Shown: positions 9,817 through 18,071, numbered from the stretch's first letter. The stretch is DNA of 48,114 nt from an uncultured Collinsella sp. (GCA_902496945.1 CABVDE010000014.1:1-48114), one strand, 5' to 3'. Translations and numbers: made by a program. The notes: generated by a model from the sequence alone, not told the origin.

Positions 9817-10980
9817 ATGCGTAAGATCAAGACCATCGACGACATCACTAAAGACGGCAAAGTCGAGTTTGGCGAGGGCTACGAGTTTGTAAGCACCGCC
9901 GAGGAGGCCGACGCGATCCTGATGCGCTCGACCGACCTGCACGGCTACGAGCTGCCCGAGGGCATCCGCGCCATCGCCCGCTGCGGCGCCGGCGTCAACA
10001 ACATCCCCGTCGAGGAGTACGCCAAGAAGGGCGTCGTCGTCTTTAACTCCCCCGGAGCCAACAGCAACGCCGTCAAGGAGCTCGTCCTGGGCATGCTGGT
10101 GCTTTCGAGCCGCGGCGTGGTGCAGTCGATGAACTGGGTGCGCGACAACGCCGACGACCCCGAGATTCAGGTCGATGCCGAGAAGGCCAAGAAGGCCTTT
10201 GTGGGCCGCGAGCTCAAGGGCAAGCGTATCGGCGTCATCGGTCTGGGCAACGTGGGCTCCAAGGTCGCCAACGCTTGCGTCGATCTGGGCATGGACGTCT
10301 ACGGCTATGATCCGTTCATTTCCGTCGAGCACGCGTGGGTACTGAGCCGCGAGGTGCAGCGCGTGGGCACGCTCGAGGACCTGTGCCGCGGTTGCGACTA
10401 CCTCACCGTGCACGTGCCCAGCAAGGCCGATACCATCGGCATGATCAGCACCGAGCAGATCGACCTGCTGGCCCCCAACGCCGTGCTCATCAACTACGCG
10501 CGCGAGACCATCATTGACGAGGACGCCGTCGACGCTGCCCTGCGCGAAGGCAAGCTGAGCTGGTTTAGCTGCGACTTCGCCACGCCCAAGACAGTCAAGA
10601 TGCCCAACACGTTTATCACCACGCACTCGGGCGCCGGCACTGGCGAGGCCGAGGCCAACTGCGCCGATATGGCCATCAGCGAGCTCAAGGATTACCTGGA
10701 GAACGGTAACATCGCGCACAGCGTCAACTACCCCGCCTGCAGTATGGGCAAGGCGCGCGCCGCAAGCCGCATCGCCTGCCTGCACGCCAACGTGCCCAAC
10801 ATGATCGGCCAGATCACAGCCATCCTGGCCAAGGACAACGCCAACGTGCAGCGCATGACCAACGAGTCCGCCGGCGAGAACGCCTACACCATGTTCGACA
10901 CCGACGAGCACTTAGACAGCAGCACCATCGAGGCTCTCAAGCAGATTCCGTCGATGTATCGCGTGCGCGTGATCAAATAG
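9817..10980 (+). CDS. serA: D-3-phosphoglycerate dehydrogenase
   Basis: It oxidises 3-phosphoglycerate to 3-phosphohydroxypyruvate with NAD, the first and normally feedback-controlled step of serine synthesis. The 387 residues carry the substrate-domain pattern RCGAGVNNIP, the Rossmann motif GLGNVGSKVANA with the acidic end of the second strand (YGYD), and the C-terminal catalytic region ending HSGAGTGEAEANCA, whose His is the catalytic base. The last 75 residues are an ACT domain (VPNMIGQITAIL), where serine usually binds. This is the short form without the extra intervening domain of actinobacterial long SerA. AAGGAG precedes the start. A strong hairpin follows the gene. Confidence 0.97.
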   Translation: MRKIKTIDDITKDGKVEFGEGYEFVSTAEEADAILMRSTDLHGYELPEGIRAIARCGAGVNNIPVEEYAKKGVVVFNSPGANSNAVKELVLGMLVLSSRGVVQSMNWVRDNADDPEIQVDAEKAKKAFVGRELKGKRIGVIGLGNVGSKVANACVDLGMDVYGYDPFISVEHAWVLSREVQRVGTLEDLCRGCDYLTVHVPSKADTIGMISTEQIDLLAPNAVLINYARETIIDEDAVDAALREGKLSWFSCDFATPKTVKMPNTFITTHSGAGTGEAEANCADMAISELKDYLENGNIAHSVNYPACSMGKARAASRIACLHANVPNMIGQITAILAKDNANVQRMTNESAGENAYTMFDTDEHLDSSTIEALKQIPSMYRVRVIK

Positions 10981-11018
10981 CGCCGTCGCCAAACCTGTCA
11001 GACAGGCCACGAAGCCCA

Positions 11019-11051
11019 TTCGGCCCCCGTTTTCACGAAACGGGGGCCGAA
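11019..11051 (+). terminator. Terminator-like hairpin after serA
   Basis: A perfect 14-base stem (TTCGGCCCCCGTTT paired with AAACGGGGGCCGAA) encloses a 5-base loop, 38 bases after the serA stop. There is no long T-run, so its efficiency is uncertain, but it lies between convergent genes and could act on both strands. Confidence 0.75.
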
Positions 11052-11079
11052 TTCGTGCTCTAGGCGCCGTTAATAATGT

Positions 11080-11242
11080 TACCCAGAATAAGTTTTTTCG
11101 GATAATAGATAGTGGGAGCCAAATCCCTGAGCGCCCCAGCTTTGATAAACTATTTTATCTGGGGTTTTAGTAGGTAAAAATCGATCTCCATGTGCCAGCT
11201 TCAAGTTGACTGTCTATTTTCCGAAACAACTTATTCTGGGTA
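11080..11242. repeat. 163-bp inverted-repeat element (MITE-like or structured RNA)
   Basis: The ends are 31-base imperfect inverted repeats: TACCCAGAATAAGTT near 11080 and AACTTATTCTGGGTA ending at 11242. The homology continues inward through TTTTCGGATAATAGA with a few mismatches. An inner hairpin (CCCCAG and CTGGGG) lies around 11134-11164. The element is AT-richer than its neighbours and encodes nothing. I see no clear target-site duplication. It could be a non-autonomous element, or a long stem that terminates transcription between the convergent serA and the nuclease-like gene. Confidence 0.65.
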
Positions 11243-11327
11243 GCACTTTTCAAGCCCTCCCAAGGAGAGACTGAAGCCTTTTCGCAGTCAAAACTCTAAC
11301 TCGCGAGACCGTTTTCCGCCCGCGCGA

Positions 11328-12377
11328 CTACATTCCCGCCCAATCGATAAATATCTCCTCACGAAGCTGCCGTTCGAGCTTCTGCTGCCGCGGCGTCTTG
11401 TCTTTCAACGGCGCATCGAGATAGGACATGATGAGCTCCATCACCACGCGGAAGGCATCGGGGTCGACCAGCTGACCATAAGTCATCAGAACGACAGGAT
11501 ATCCCATCGCCTGCAGGGCCGTCGTTCGATCGGAGTCCGAGATTTTGGATTCTATGGATCCGTGAATGGCTTTGCCTTGACATTCAACCAGGCATTCTCG
11601 GCTGCCGTCCTTATTTGCCAGCAGGATATCGGCGTAGCGCCTATCAAGCCCCGAAATCAGGCGGGCGCTGCGCGTCATGCGAATCTCGACGTTATTGGTA
11701 AGGCGCAGCCCTTCGCCGCCGCGCAACCTCGAAAGGCCAAACAGCATCGAAGCCTGGACCTCGAGCGGCGATGCCGCCATCCCCGTAATGCATTTCGCGG
11801 CACGTGTGAACGATTTAGCACCGCGGAGCCCCGGGATCTTTTCGACGTACTCTGAAAGTTCAGAGAGCTCGATCAAGGGCGGTCGCTTCCACAAGTCCGT
11901 TGGATTTCCGGAGGCATCTTTTACGTTTTCCCAGCCCAGCTGTACGTTACCCCACCGGCTGCCATATGCCTGCTCAAGTGCCAACTTTACCTGGGGCGCA
12001 ATCTTGCACACGGCAAAGGTGCCGCACATCTCATACATGCACATGATTAGACGCTCGTTTGAGACCGAGGAAGCCAGGGTCAGCAGGGTAAAGAGCGGGG
12101 ACGCAGCCTCGAAGCCAAACTCCGTCTGGCACACGGAGCCAAACGGCCTCTCCCCGTTCCAAACGTGCCTGACAATGCGATAGCCCTTTCGCCCACAGCT
12201 GCCCTGTGCCAACACGTGTAACGGGGTGCGCAGGAAATGCGTGACGAGCGGATGCTCACATAGGTGCTCCCTGCGCGGATCGTCCGCAGAATCGGGCAGA
12301 TCCGGCATTATTGCCAAGACCTGTGGAGGTATCCGGTGATACCGAAAGGCAGATATGTCACACAGCATGTCGTCCAT
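11328..12377 (-). CDS. AbiEi-like protein with C-terminal DUF559/Vsr-type nuclease motif
   Basis: A 349-residue protein of a family I cannot name exactly. The N-terminal two-thirds resembles AbiEi-type antitoxin/regulator proteins (an HVLAQGSCGRKGYRIVRH block and LIMCMYEMCGTFAV). The C-terminal third has a predicted restriction-endonuclease-like site: E206 in SPLEVQ, D250 in YADILL and E265 in VECQGKAIH. That last motif mirrors the E-x-[DNQ]-G-x-x-H of DUF559/Vsr nucleases. The protein at 20842-22050 is a divergent paralogue with the same order of motifs. I chose the start at 12377 because it aligns with residue 1 of that paralogue; an in-frame ATG at 12512 would add 45 residues. A role in defence or DNA processing is inference. 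Confidence 0.7.
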   Translation of the reverse strand: MDDMLCDISAFRYHRIPPQVLAIMPDLPDSADDPRREHLCEHPLVTHFLRTPLHVLAQGSCGRKGYRIVRHVWNGERPFGSVCQTEFGFEAASPLFTLLTLASSVSNERLIMCMYEMCGTFAVCKIAPQVKLALEQAYGSRWGNVQLGWENVKDASGNPTDLWKRPPLIELSELSEYVEKIPGLRGAKSFTRAAKCITGMAASPLEVQASMLFGLSRLRGGEGLRLTNNVEIRMTRSARLISGLDRRYADILLANKDGSRECLVECQGKAIHGSIESKISDSDRTTALQAMGYPVVLMTYGQLVDPDAFRVVMELIMSYLDAPLKDKTPRQQKLERQLREEIFIDWAGM

Positions 12378-12531
12378 GACGGGTACGTACCCATCGTGTC
12401 GCCCGTGAAACCGTCCAGACGGCAAACGCGATGGCTCGACCTGCGAACGGTAAATTCTGCCATGCGCATGTCGTGGAAACCTCAGGAGGCTTACAATTGG
12501 TTTGGAAGGCATACTGATTGTGAGGTTGCAT

Positions 12532-13752
12532 ATGGTTGATGAGGACTTTGCCTGGCGGCTTGCGCAGGACCTTGTGCAGATTGATAGCTCCGATCCGGGC
12601 GCGTATGAAGGCGAGATTGAGCGGTATATTGAAGCGCTGGTTGAGGCCCAGCTGGAGCGGTTGAGTCATCCGGTGCTCCATGCCGTGCAGGCTGAGGAAC
12701 TCGAGGTGATGCCCGGGCGCCGCAATCTAATGGTCACCGTACCGGGCCAAAGCGACGAGCCGCGACTCGTCTATATCTGCCATATGGATACCGTCACCTT
12801 GGGTGATGGCTGGGACGAGGACATCGCGCCGCTTGGGGCGGTCGTGCGCGACGGCAAGCTCTACGGCCGCGGCCCCTGCGACATGAAGGGCGGCCTGGCC
12901 TGCGCCATCGCCGCGCTTGCCCATACGCTCGAGCACGTGGCGGCAAGCGGCAAGCTTCCCCGCCGCGGCTTTTCGCTCATCTGCTCGGTCGACGAGGAAG
13001 ACTTTATGCGCGGCTCCGAGGCGGCCATCGATGCCGGTTGGGTCGGCTCGCGCGAATGGGTGCTGGACACCGAGCCCACCGACGGGCAGATTCAAGTGGC
13101 GCACAAGGGACGTACATGGTTCATAATTGAAACGGCCGGCGTCACGGCGCACACGAGCTAGCCCTGGAAGGGCGCGGATGCCGTCGCCGCCATGGCAGGG
13201 GCCGTCTGCGCGCTACACCATGCGTTCGCGGCGCTGCCCGTACATGATGAGCTGGGACCATCAACCATCACGTTTGGACAGATCGAGGGTGGCTACCGTC
13301 CCTATGTCGTGCCCGACCACGCCAAGGTCTGAGTCGATATGTGCCTGGCCCTGCCGACCGATACGGCCGCCGCGACGCACATGGTAGAGCAGGCCATCGC
13401 CGGCGCCGAAGCCGCGGTCCCCGGCTGCCATGGAAGCTATACCGTGACAGGCGACCGCCCCGCCATCGAGCGCGACCCTAGCTCTCCCCTTCTGGCAGCG
13501 CTCAAGCGTGCGGCAGACAACGAAACGGGCGAGGACACGACTGTCGGCTTCTTTACCGGCTATACCGACACCGCCGTCACTGCCGGCAAGACGGGTAACC
13601 GTAACTGCATGAGCTATGGCCCCGGCTCGCTCGCGCTCGCCCACAAGCCCAACGAATATGTGCCCCACGCCGACATCGTTCGCTGCCAGCAGGTGCTAAT
13701 CGCGCTCGCCGACAACACGCTCTGGGACGTGGACAGCCAAGTTGGGGCATAA
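12532..13752 (+). pseudogene. M20 family metallopeptidase (ArgE/DapE-like) with two nonsense codons
   Basis: One continuous frame of 407 codons reads as a normal-length M20 amidohydrolase but is interrupted by TAG at 13159 (codon 210) and TGA at 13330 (codon 267). Both sides carry conserved motifs: CHMDTV and GRGPCDMKGG (metal ligands), VDEED (general base pair), AHKGRTWF, AHTS just before the TAG, and the late metal-ligand region HKPNEYVPHADI. Both stops fit single C-to-T changes from CAG or CGA. The ATG at 12532 has a GTGAGG site upstream; an in-frame TTG at 12502 is possible. With no frameshift, decay looks recent. The truncated 209-residue product lacks the dimerisation domain and one ligand. 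Confidence 0.85.
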
Positions 13753-13791
13753 TAAGCCGCGAACAAACCGACTCGCGCGTTAGGACCGCCC

Positions 13792-14481
13792 ATGAAAGCA
13801 CTTCCGTTTCCCTGCATCCGTCCGGCTCAGGATCGCGTGCTCGAGGCGCTGCCGCAGATGGACAGCATTCTGAGCAGCAACGACGCCCTGCGCGGAGCCA
13901 TTGCCGATGGGCTCATGCTCAAGGATCCGGGCGCGGCGTATTACGTGTACGAATGCTCGGGAGAACCGGGGCGCGTGACGGGCGTCGTGGCGATTTGCCC
14001 TGTTGACGTGTTGGCAAGCGCCGATGAGGCGGCCGGCGCGCTCACCGATGCGACCGCCGCCGCCCGTGCAATCGCTGAGCTCAAGGTGCAGCCGCGTCCC
14101 GTATCGCTCGCCTACGAGGCATCGCCCGTCATGGATATCATCCTGGGCGCCGCCAAAGAGGGCGCCTCGCTCTACGCCGTCACCGACCCCGCGGGCATTA
14201 CGCACCGCGTGTGGGAGGTCAAGCGCGAGGACGCCGTTGCCGCCATCCGTGCCATGCTCGATCAGGCGCCGGAGCCGGCCCAAGCCGACGACCCCGCCTT
14301 TGCTGCCGCACTGGCCGGGGCATCGCAGCTCCTAGCCGACGAGGCCCGCACCGCCGGCGCCTACACGGGCAAAGAGCCGTTCAACTTTGCCGTTGCCGTG
14401 CTGTTCCCCGCCGCGCAGATCAGCGGCGGTGCACCGCAGGTTCCAACGGGCCTGCTCATGCATCAAATCGCACGGTTTTAA
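13792..14481 (+). CDS. Short DUF1015-like protein
   Basis: The 229-residue product begins MKALPFPCIRP, close to the IRPF/IRP start typical of DUF1015, and has the family-like YYVYECSGEPGRVTGVVAICPV strand segment and SPVMDIILGAAKEGASLYAV. Typical DUF1015 proteins are near 400 residues, so this one appears to have lost much of the middle or end while keeping a clean frame. In other bacteria DUF1015 often follows serC-serA. Here two genes lie between, which supports the identification and hints at a rearrangement. TTAGGA precedes the start by about six bases. The function is unknown; the family assignment is moderate. Confidence 0.6.
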   Translation: MKALPFPCIRPAQDRVLEALPQMDSILSSNDALRGAIADGLMLKDPGAAYYVYECSGEPGRVTGVVAICPVDVLASADEAAGALTDATAAARAIAELKVQPRPVSLAYEASPVMDIILGAAKEGASLYAVTDPAGITHRVWEVKREDAVAAIRAMLDQAPEPAQADDPAFAAALAGASQLLADEARTAGAYTGKEPFNFAVAVLFPAAQISGGAPQVPTGLLMHQIARF

Positions 14482-14527
14482 CAAGACCCAACCGCCCAGC
14501 GCAACGACTCAGCAGCTCAACAAACAT

Positions 14528-14566
14528 GGGGCGGGAATGCAATGCCGACGCATGCATCCCCGCCCC
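14528..14566 (+). terminator. Terminator hairpin after the DUF1015-like gene
   Basis: GGGGCGGGAATGCA pairs with TGCATCCCCGCCCC around an 11-base loop and is followed by TTTC. It lies between convergent genes and can serve the rightward transcript. Confidence 0.8.
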
Positions 14567-14612
14567 TTTCGCATCGTGCGGCTAACCGGCTATACGCGCC
14601 GCCCCGCCCACG

Positions 14613-15248
14613 TCATCCGCGCTGTGGACCCGCCGCTGCCACGAGCGGCTCTAGCCCCAGCTCGCGCGCGTAATCCTCCTGCGTAAAGACTTCGACCAGT
14701 TCAAACGTATCCGTCGCATCATCAAACGCAAAATGCAGCACCGAGCAGTTGCCCGGCACACGGTCGCGCTCGTCTGCCGCCGCACCCTTTACGTGGTCCA
14801 CGAACTCCTTAATGGCCGATCCATGGCTTACCGCGAGCACGCACGTATGGTCCGGACGCTGCATGAGCTCAGTCAGCGTCGCCACCATGCGCTCGCGCAC
14901 CTGCATCTGGCCCTCGCCGCCAAACTGACGATAGAAATCGCGCCACGGGCGCTCGGGCATCAGCATCACGCGCTCGGCCTCAAAGTCGCCAAAGAACCAC
15001 TCGCGCAGGCCGTCTAGGCGCTCGTACGCCAGACCCGGACACAGGTTGGCGATCGTCTGCTCGGTGCGGTGCAGCGTGGAGGTGTAGGCGTGGTCGGACT
15101 CAATGCCGCGCGCACGCAAGAACATGCCGGCGCGTGCCGCCTGGTCGCATCCAAGCTGCGTAAGCGGCGAATCGCTCCAGCCCTGAATGATGCGCTTGAG
15201 GTTGAATATTGTCTGCCCATGACGGACCAGATACAGATCTTTATTCAT
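14613..15248 (-). CDS. Histidine phosphatase family protein (phosphoglycerate mutase-like), copy 1
   Basis: The 211-residue protein starts MNKDLYLVRHGQT, carrying the RHG phosphohistidine motif (catalytic His near residue 10). Then follow the STLHRTEQT pattern with the second Arg, the acid residue in LREWFFGDFE, and the second catalytic His in VSHGSAIKEF near 155. The ATG at 15248 is chosen because AAAGGA lies about eight bases upstream; an in-frame start at 15272 would overlap the previous gene. It is 17 bases downstream of a paralogue with the same layout, so the pair is a tandem duplication in one transcript. The substrate cannot be told from the sequence. Confidence 0.92.
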   Translation of the reverse strand: MNKDLYLVRHGQTIFNLKRIIQGWSDSPLTQLGCDQAARAGMFLRARGIESDHAYTSTLHRTEQTIANLCPGLAYERLDGLREWFFGDFEAERVMLMPERPWRDFYRQFGGEGQMQVRERMVATLTELMQRPDHTCVLAVSHGSAIKEFVDHVKGAAADERDRVPGNCSVLHFAFDDATDTFELVEVFTQEDYARELGLEPLVAAAGPQRG

Positions 15249-15265
15249 AGGGGTCCTTTCGTTCG

Positions 15266-15808
15266 TTACCATTCAAGGAGCGAAAACGCCCCGTCCGTGT
15301 AATCAAAATGCAGCACAGCGCCGTTGTCGGGTTGCTCTCCCCCGCCGGTCACACATCTAAGAAACTCCTGGCAGGCAGAGCCGTGGGAGACTGCCAACAC
15401 GCAGTTGTGCTGGGGCCGCGCCATGATGCGGGACAGCGTCGCGACCATACGCGCCCGGAGCTGCGCTTCCGACTCACCGCCAAAGGCCACCGGATAATCG
15501 CCCCAGGGCTGAGCCGGCATCTCACGATTTGATGCACCTTCCAGCGAGCCCAAATGCCACTCGCGCAGGTCATCGACCAGCTCAATGGAACGGCCCTCGC
15601 CAGCAATAAGTTCAGCCGTACACCGCGCCCGCCCCAGCGGAGACGAATACACATGGTCAAAGGTCACGCCACGCGCCGCAAACGCCGCACGCGTCGCCAG
15701 CGCTTGCTCGCGCCCACGTGCTGTGAGCGGCGAATCATGCCAGCCCTGCAAAATGTTCTGCACATTGAGCTCGGTCTGCCCATGCCGCACCAAATACAGA
15801 TCGGCCAC
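15266..15808 (-). CDS. Histidine phosphatase family protein, copy 2
   Basis: The 180-residue protein starts with GTG (MADLYLVRHGQTEL), preceded by a GAGGGGAGGG site. The RHG motif is at residues 8-10, SSPLGRARCTAE carries the second active-site Arg, LREWHLGSLEG the acid, and VSHGSACQEF the second His. It lacks the roughly 20-residue C-terminal tail of its downstream neighbour at 14613-15248 but otherwise matches it through most of its length, including the DYPVAFGGESEAQLRARMVATL region. The two are tandem paralogues. The substrate is unknown. Confidence 0.92.
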   Translation of the reverse strand: MADLYLVRHGQTELNVQNILQGWHDSPLTARGREQALATRAAFAARGVTFDHVYSSPLGRARCTAELIAGEGRSIELVDDLREWHLGSLEGASNREMPAQPWGDYPVAFGGESEAQLRARMVATLSRIMARPQHNCVLAVSHGSACQEFLRCVTGGGEQPDNGAVLHFDYTDGAFSLLEW

Positions 15809-15834
15809 ACGCCCTCCCCTCGCACCACCACCAA

Positions 15835-15868
15835 GGGGACAGGCACCTTTGCGGTGGTTTTACCGCCA
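15835..15868. repeat. Short REP-like repeat, family A
   Basis: GGGGACAGGCACCTTTGCGG followed by TGGTTTTACCGCC; the GCGGTGG/ACCGC part can form a small hairpin. A second copy lies in opposite orientation at 28877-28906. It fills the gap between the histidine phosphatase gene and the nitroreductase stop. The GGGGACAGGCACC core resembles repetitive elements linked to REP-associated transposases elsewhere. Confidence 0.6.
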
Positions 15869-15891
15869 GATCGCGCCGCAACGACACTCGG

Positions 15892-16563
15892 TTACACCAG
15901 CACGTCAGCGAGCGAGCGCTTGGGAACGTGATGCATCTGCGCCTCATCGCGCCAGTAGCTGATAGAGCCATCCGGGTTGGAGTCGATCGCGTCGATCACC
16001 TGCGTCTCGGCCGGCACGCCAAAGGCCATGATCAGTTTGAGCTCATACTTGTCGTTATCGAGCCCCATGGCATCGACCGCGCTGGGCGTAAAGGCCTTGA
16101 ACATGCAGGCCGCCACCTCGGGCGTGGCGCTGCGGGCGGCGAGCATCATCGTCTGGGCGGCAATGCCGGTGTCGACCTCGGTGATGGGCGCGGCCGGCTT
16201 GCCCGGAACGGCGCGCTCGGCAAGAATCGCGATGTAGCCGGTCGGGCGCTCGCCCTCATCGGGGCCCGGCCAGTCCTTGAGCGCGCCAGCCCATGCGAGC
16301 TCATCAAACACGCGAGCACAGTCCTCGGCACCGCTCACCACATGAAAACGAAGGCGCTGGGCATTGGCGCCACACGGAGCCAGGTGCGCCAGTTCCGCCA
16401 GCTCAAGCAAAAACTCGCGCGGCACGCGCATGGACTCGTCAAAGCGGCGGCACGTGCGGGCACGACGGACCAGCGCGTCAAACGCGTCCAAGCCAAGCTT
16501 TTCACGACCCTGTTTTGCCATCGACCCAGCGCTTACCGGCGCCTCGGGAACTGCTTCGTTCAT
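15892..16563 (-). CDS. Nitroreductase family protein
   Basis: The 223-residue FMN-dependent oxidoreductase-like protein has the N-terminal nitroreductase pattern RRARTCRRFDESMRVPREF, where RRxRxF-type residues bind the FMN phosphate. AHLAPCGANAQRLRFHVV supplies the second flavin-contact segment. AAPITEVDTGIAAQTMMLAA carries the conserved helix with D-x-G-x-A-x-Q/M. Late in the protein, VDAMGLDNDKYELKLIMAFGVPAE corresponds to the usual GxP segment. I use the ATG at 16563, five bases after GGGGG; a TTG at 16575 would add four residues. The natural substrate is unknown. Confidence 0.88.
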   Translation of the reverse strand: MNEAVPEAPVSAGSMAKQGREKLGLDAFDALVRRARTCRRFDESMRVPREFLLELAELAHLAPCGANAQRLRFHVVSGAEDCARVFDELAWAGALKDWPGPDEGERPTGYIAILAERAVPGKPAAPITEVDTGIAAQTMMLAARSATPEVAACMFKAFTPSAVDAMGLDNDKYELKLIMAFGVPAETQVIDAIDSNPDGSISYWRDEAQMHHVPKRSLADVLV

Positions 16564-16827
16564 AGGGACCCCCAATACAAGCCAATTGTCCTTAGGAAAA
16601 TCTAACCTAAAACGCAGGCAATTACATACAGCGGAATAATGTTCTACAGCTGTTGATTAATCCTCACTGGAGCGGGAACAAAAGTAACAATTCGGGAATG
16701 TGGGGCGACAATTCGTCCTTCCCGCCCCATGCATCGGCACCCTTGGGCGATACTTGTTGCAGCACTTTTGGCGTACGCCGCACGGAGGGCAATGAACGCG
16801 ACGTTCACCACACGGAAAGGAGACGTT

Positions 16828-17430
16828 ATGGGCCTCTTTAAGAACGATGACCAAAAAATGAGCCAGTTTGGATTTGACGAGAAAGGCATGGCTGGCAAGG
16901 CCGTCAAGGCCGTACGCTGGATCTACGCCATCACGGGCGTTATCGCGCTCCTCGCCGGCATCGCACTGCTTTTTGCGCCCGCCAAGACCCTCGTCTTTTT
17001 GACGACTGTCCTGGGTTTATACTTTGTAATCACGGCGGCCATCAGGCTGTTTACTGCCATTTTTGAGCCGCTGCTGCCCACCGGCTGGCGCGTGACGAGC
17101 ATCATCTCCAACCTGCTCATTATCCTGGGCGGCGTCATAATCCTGCGCAACCAGGCCTTCTCGACCGCGACGCTCACCACGATGGTGGTTGTCGTGGCCG
17201 GCTTTGGCTGGATTGTCGAAGGTGTCATGTCCATTCTGGAGTCCGAGCTTTCCGCCAACCGTGCCCTCGCCATCCTGAGCGGCGCACTCTCCATCATCGC
17301 CGGTATGTTCGTGTTTATCTATCCGCTGTGGTCGGCCAAGATGCTCGTCATCTTTAGCGGCGCCGCGCTGCTCGTATTTGGCGTAACGCTGATTGTTCGC
17401 GCTATTCAATTTGGCAAACTGGTGCACTAG
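16828..17430 (+). CDS. HdeD/DUF308 family integral membrane protein
   Basis: The 200-residue protein has a short soluble N-terminus (MGLFKNDDQKMSQFGF) and then six hydrophobic segments in pairs, as in HdeD/DUF308 proteins: IYAITGVIALLAGIALLFA, TVLGLYFVITAAIRLF, ISNLLIILGGVIILR, MVVVVAGFGWIVEGV, ALAILSGALSIIAGMFVFI and MLVIFSGAALLVFGVTLIV. The start at 16828 follows an AAAGGAG site by five bases; longer in-frame extensions have no such site. The next gene begins immediately after its stop, so they are co-transcribed. HdeD is linked to acid resistance in E. coli, but the role here is unknown. Confidence 0.88.
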   Translation: MGLFKNDDQKMSQFGFDEKGMAGKAVKAVRWIYAITGVIALLAGIALLFAPAKTLVFLTTVLGLYFVITAAIRLFTAIFEPLLPTGWRVTSIISNLLIILGGVIILRNQAFSTATLTTMVVVVAGFGWIVEGVMSILESELSANRALAILSGALSIIAGMFVFIYPLWSAKMLVIFSGAALLVFGVTLIVRAIQFGKLVH

Positions 17431-17913
17431 ATGCCGCGAACGCTCTTTATTGATGCCGACGCCTGCCCGGTCACGCGCGAGTCGATTGACTGCGCGCGGA
17501 GGGCGGGCGTCGCCGTTGTTATCGCCGGCAACAGCACGCAAAACCTGGAACGGCACATTCGCCGCGACGACCCGCGCGATGCGGAGCACGCGCGGCGCGG
17601 CTTTTGGGTCTCAACGCTCGACGTAAGCGTGGGCGCCGATAGTGCCGACTTTGCCATTGTCGAGCGCCTGCAGGCGGGCGACGTGGTCGTGACGCAAGAC
17701 ATTGGCCTGGCGAGCATGGTGCTCGGGCGCGATGCCGCCGCCATCGGTGTGCGCGGGCGCGTCTACGACAAAGCGACCATCGACATGCAGCTGTTTATTC
17801 GCCACGAGGAAAAGAAGGTGCGCCGCGCCGGAGGCCGCACTCGCGGACCGGCGGCATTTACCAGCGAAGACCGCGCCCGCTTTAAACGCAACCTCACCGA
17901 GCTGCTGCGCTAA
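17431..17913 (+). CDS. YaiI/YqxD family (UPF0178, DUF188) protein
   Basis: The 160-residue product has the family signature at the N-terminus (LFIDADACPVTRESIDCARR), the GNSTQN segment, VSVGADSADFAI, the GDVVVTQDIGLASMVL motif with conserved Asp residues, and the C-terminal tail HEEKKVRRAGGRTRGPAAFT-SEDRARF. The conserved acids suggest a PIN-like nuclease fold, but no biochemical role is established that I know of. The ATG abuts the TAG of the HdeD-like gene, so translation is probably coupled. A good terminator follows. Confidence 0.93.
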   Translation: MPRTLFIDADACPVTRESIDCARRAGVAVVIAGNSTQNLERHIRRDDPRDAEHARRGFWVSTLDVSVGADSADFAIVERLQAGDVVVTQDIGLASMVLGRDAAAIGVRGRVYDKATIDMQLFIRHEEKKVRRAGGRTRGPAAFTSEDRARFKRNLTELLR

Positions 17914-17915
17914 CC

Positions 17916-17959
17916 AAGGTAGATTTTTGGGACATGCCCGGAAATCTACCTTTTTGTTT
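17916..17959 (+). terminator. Rho-independent terminator after the YaiI-like gene
   Basis: AAGGTAGATTT pairs with AAATCTACCTT, followed by TTTGTTT, starting three bases after the stop codon. Confidence 0.88.
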
Positions 17960-17992
17960 CGGGCTGTGCGGCCGTTCAGGTTCATGGCTCAA

Positions 17993-18071
17993 AAAAAACG
18001 GGCCTCAAAATGCCATACCGCGCCGCTTTGCGCAGGCGTCGAGCATGGCTATTTTGAGGCCCGTTTTGTTA
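17993..18071. terminator. Large bidirectional hairpin between convergent genes
   Basis: AACGGGCCTCAAAATGCCAT near 17998 pairs with ATGGCTATTTTGAGGCCCGTT ending near 18069, with a run of A before and T after. It ends just before the stop of the leftward permease gene and can terminate both transcripts. Confidence 0.8.

Larger units (their letters stand above)
10981..11327. other. Gene-free stretch after serA
   Basis: This 347-base interval holds the serA terminator hairpin (11019-11051) and an inverted-repeat element (11080-11242). The rest, up to the stop of the leftward nuclease-like gene, has no supported ORF. Confidence 0.7.

Noticed and set aside
13159..13332. Stop-codon readthrough or recoding in the M20 gene
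   Set aside because: Two different stops (TAG and TGA) interrupt the frame and both are used as normal stops by neighbouring genes; no selenocysteine-type hairpin context was evident. A pseudogene is simpler.
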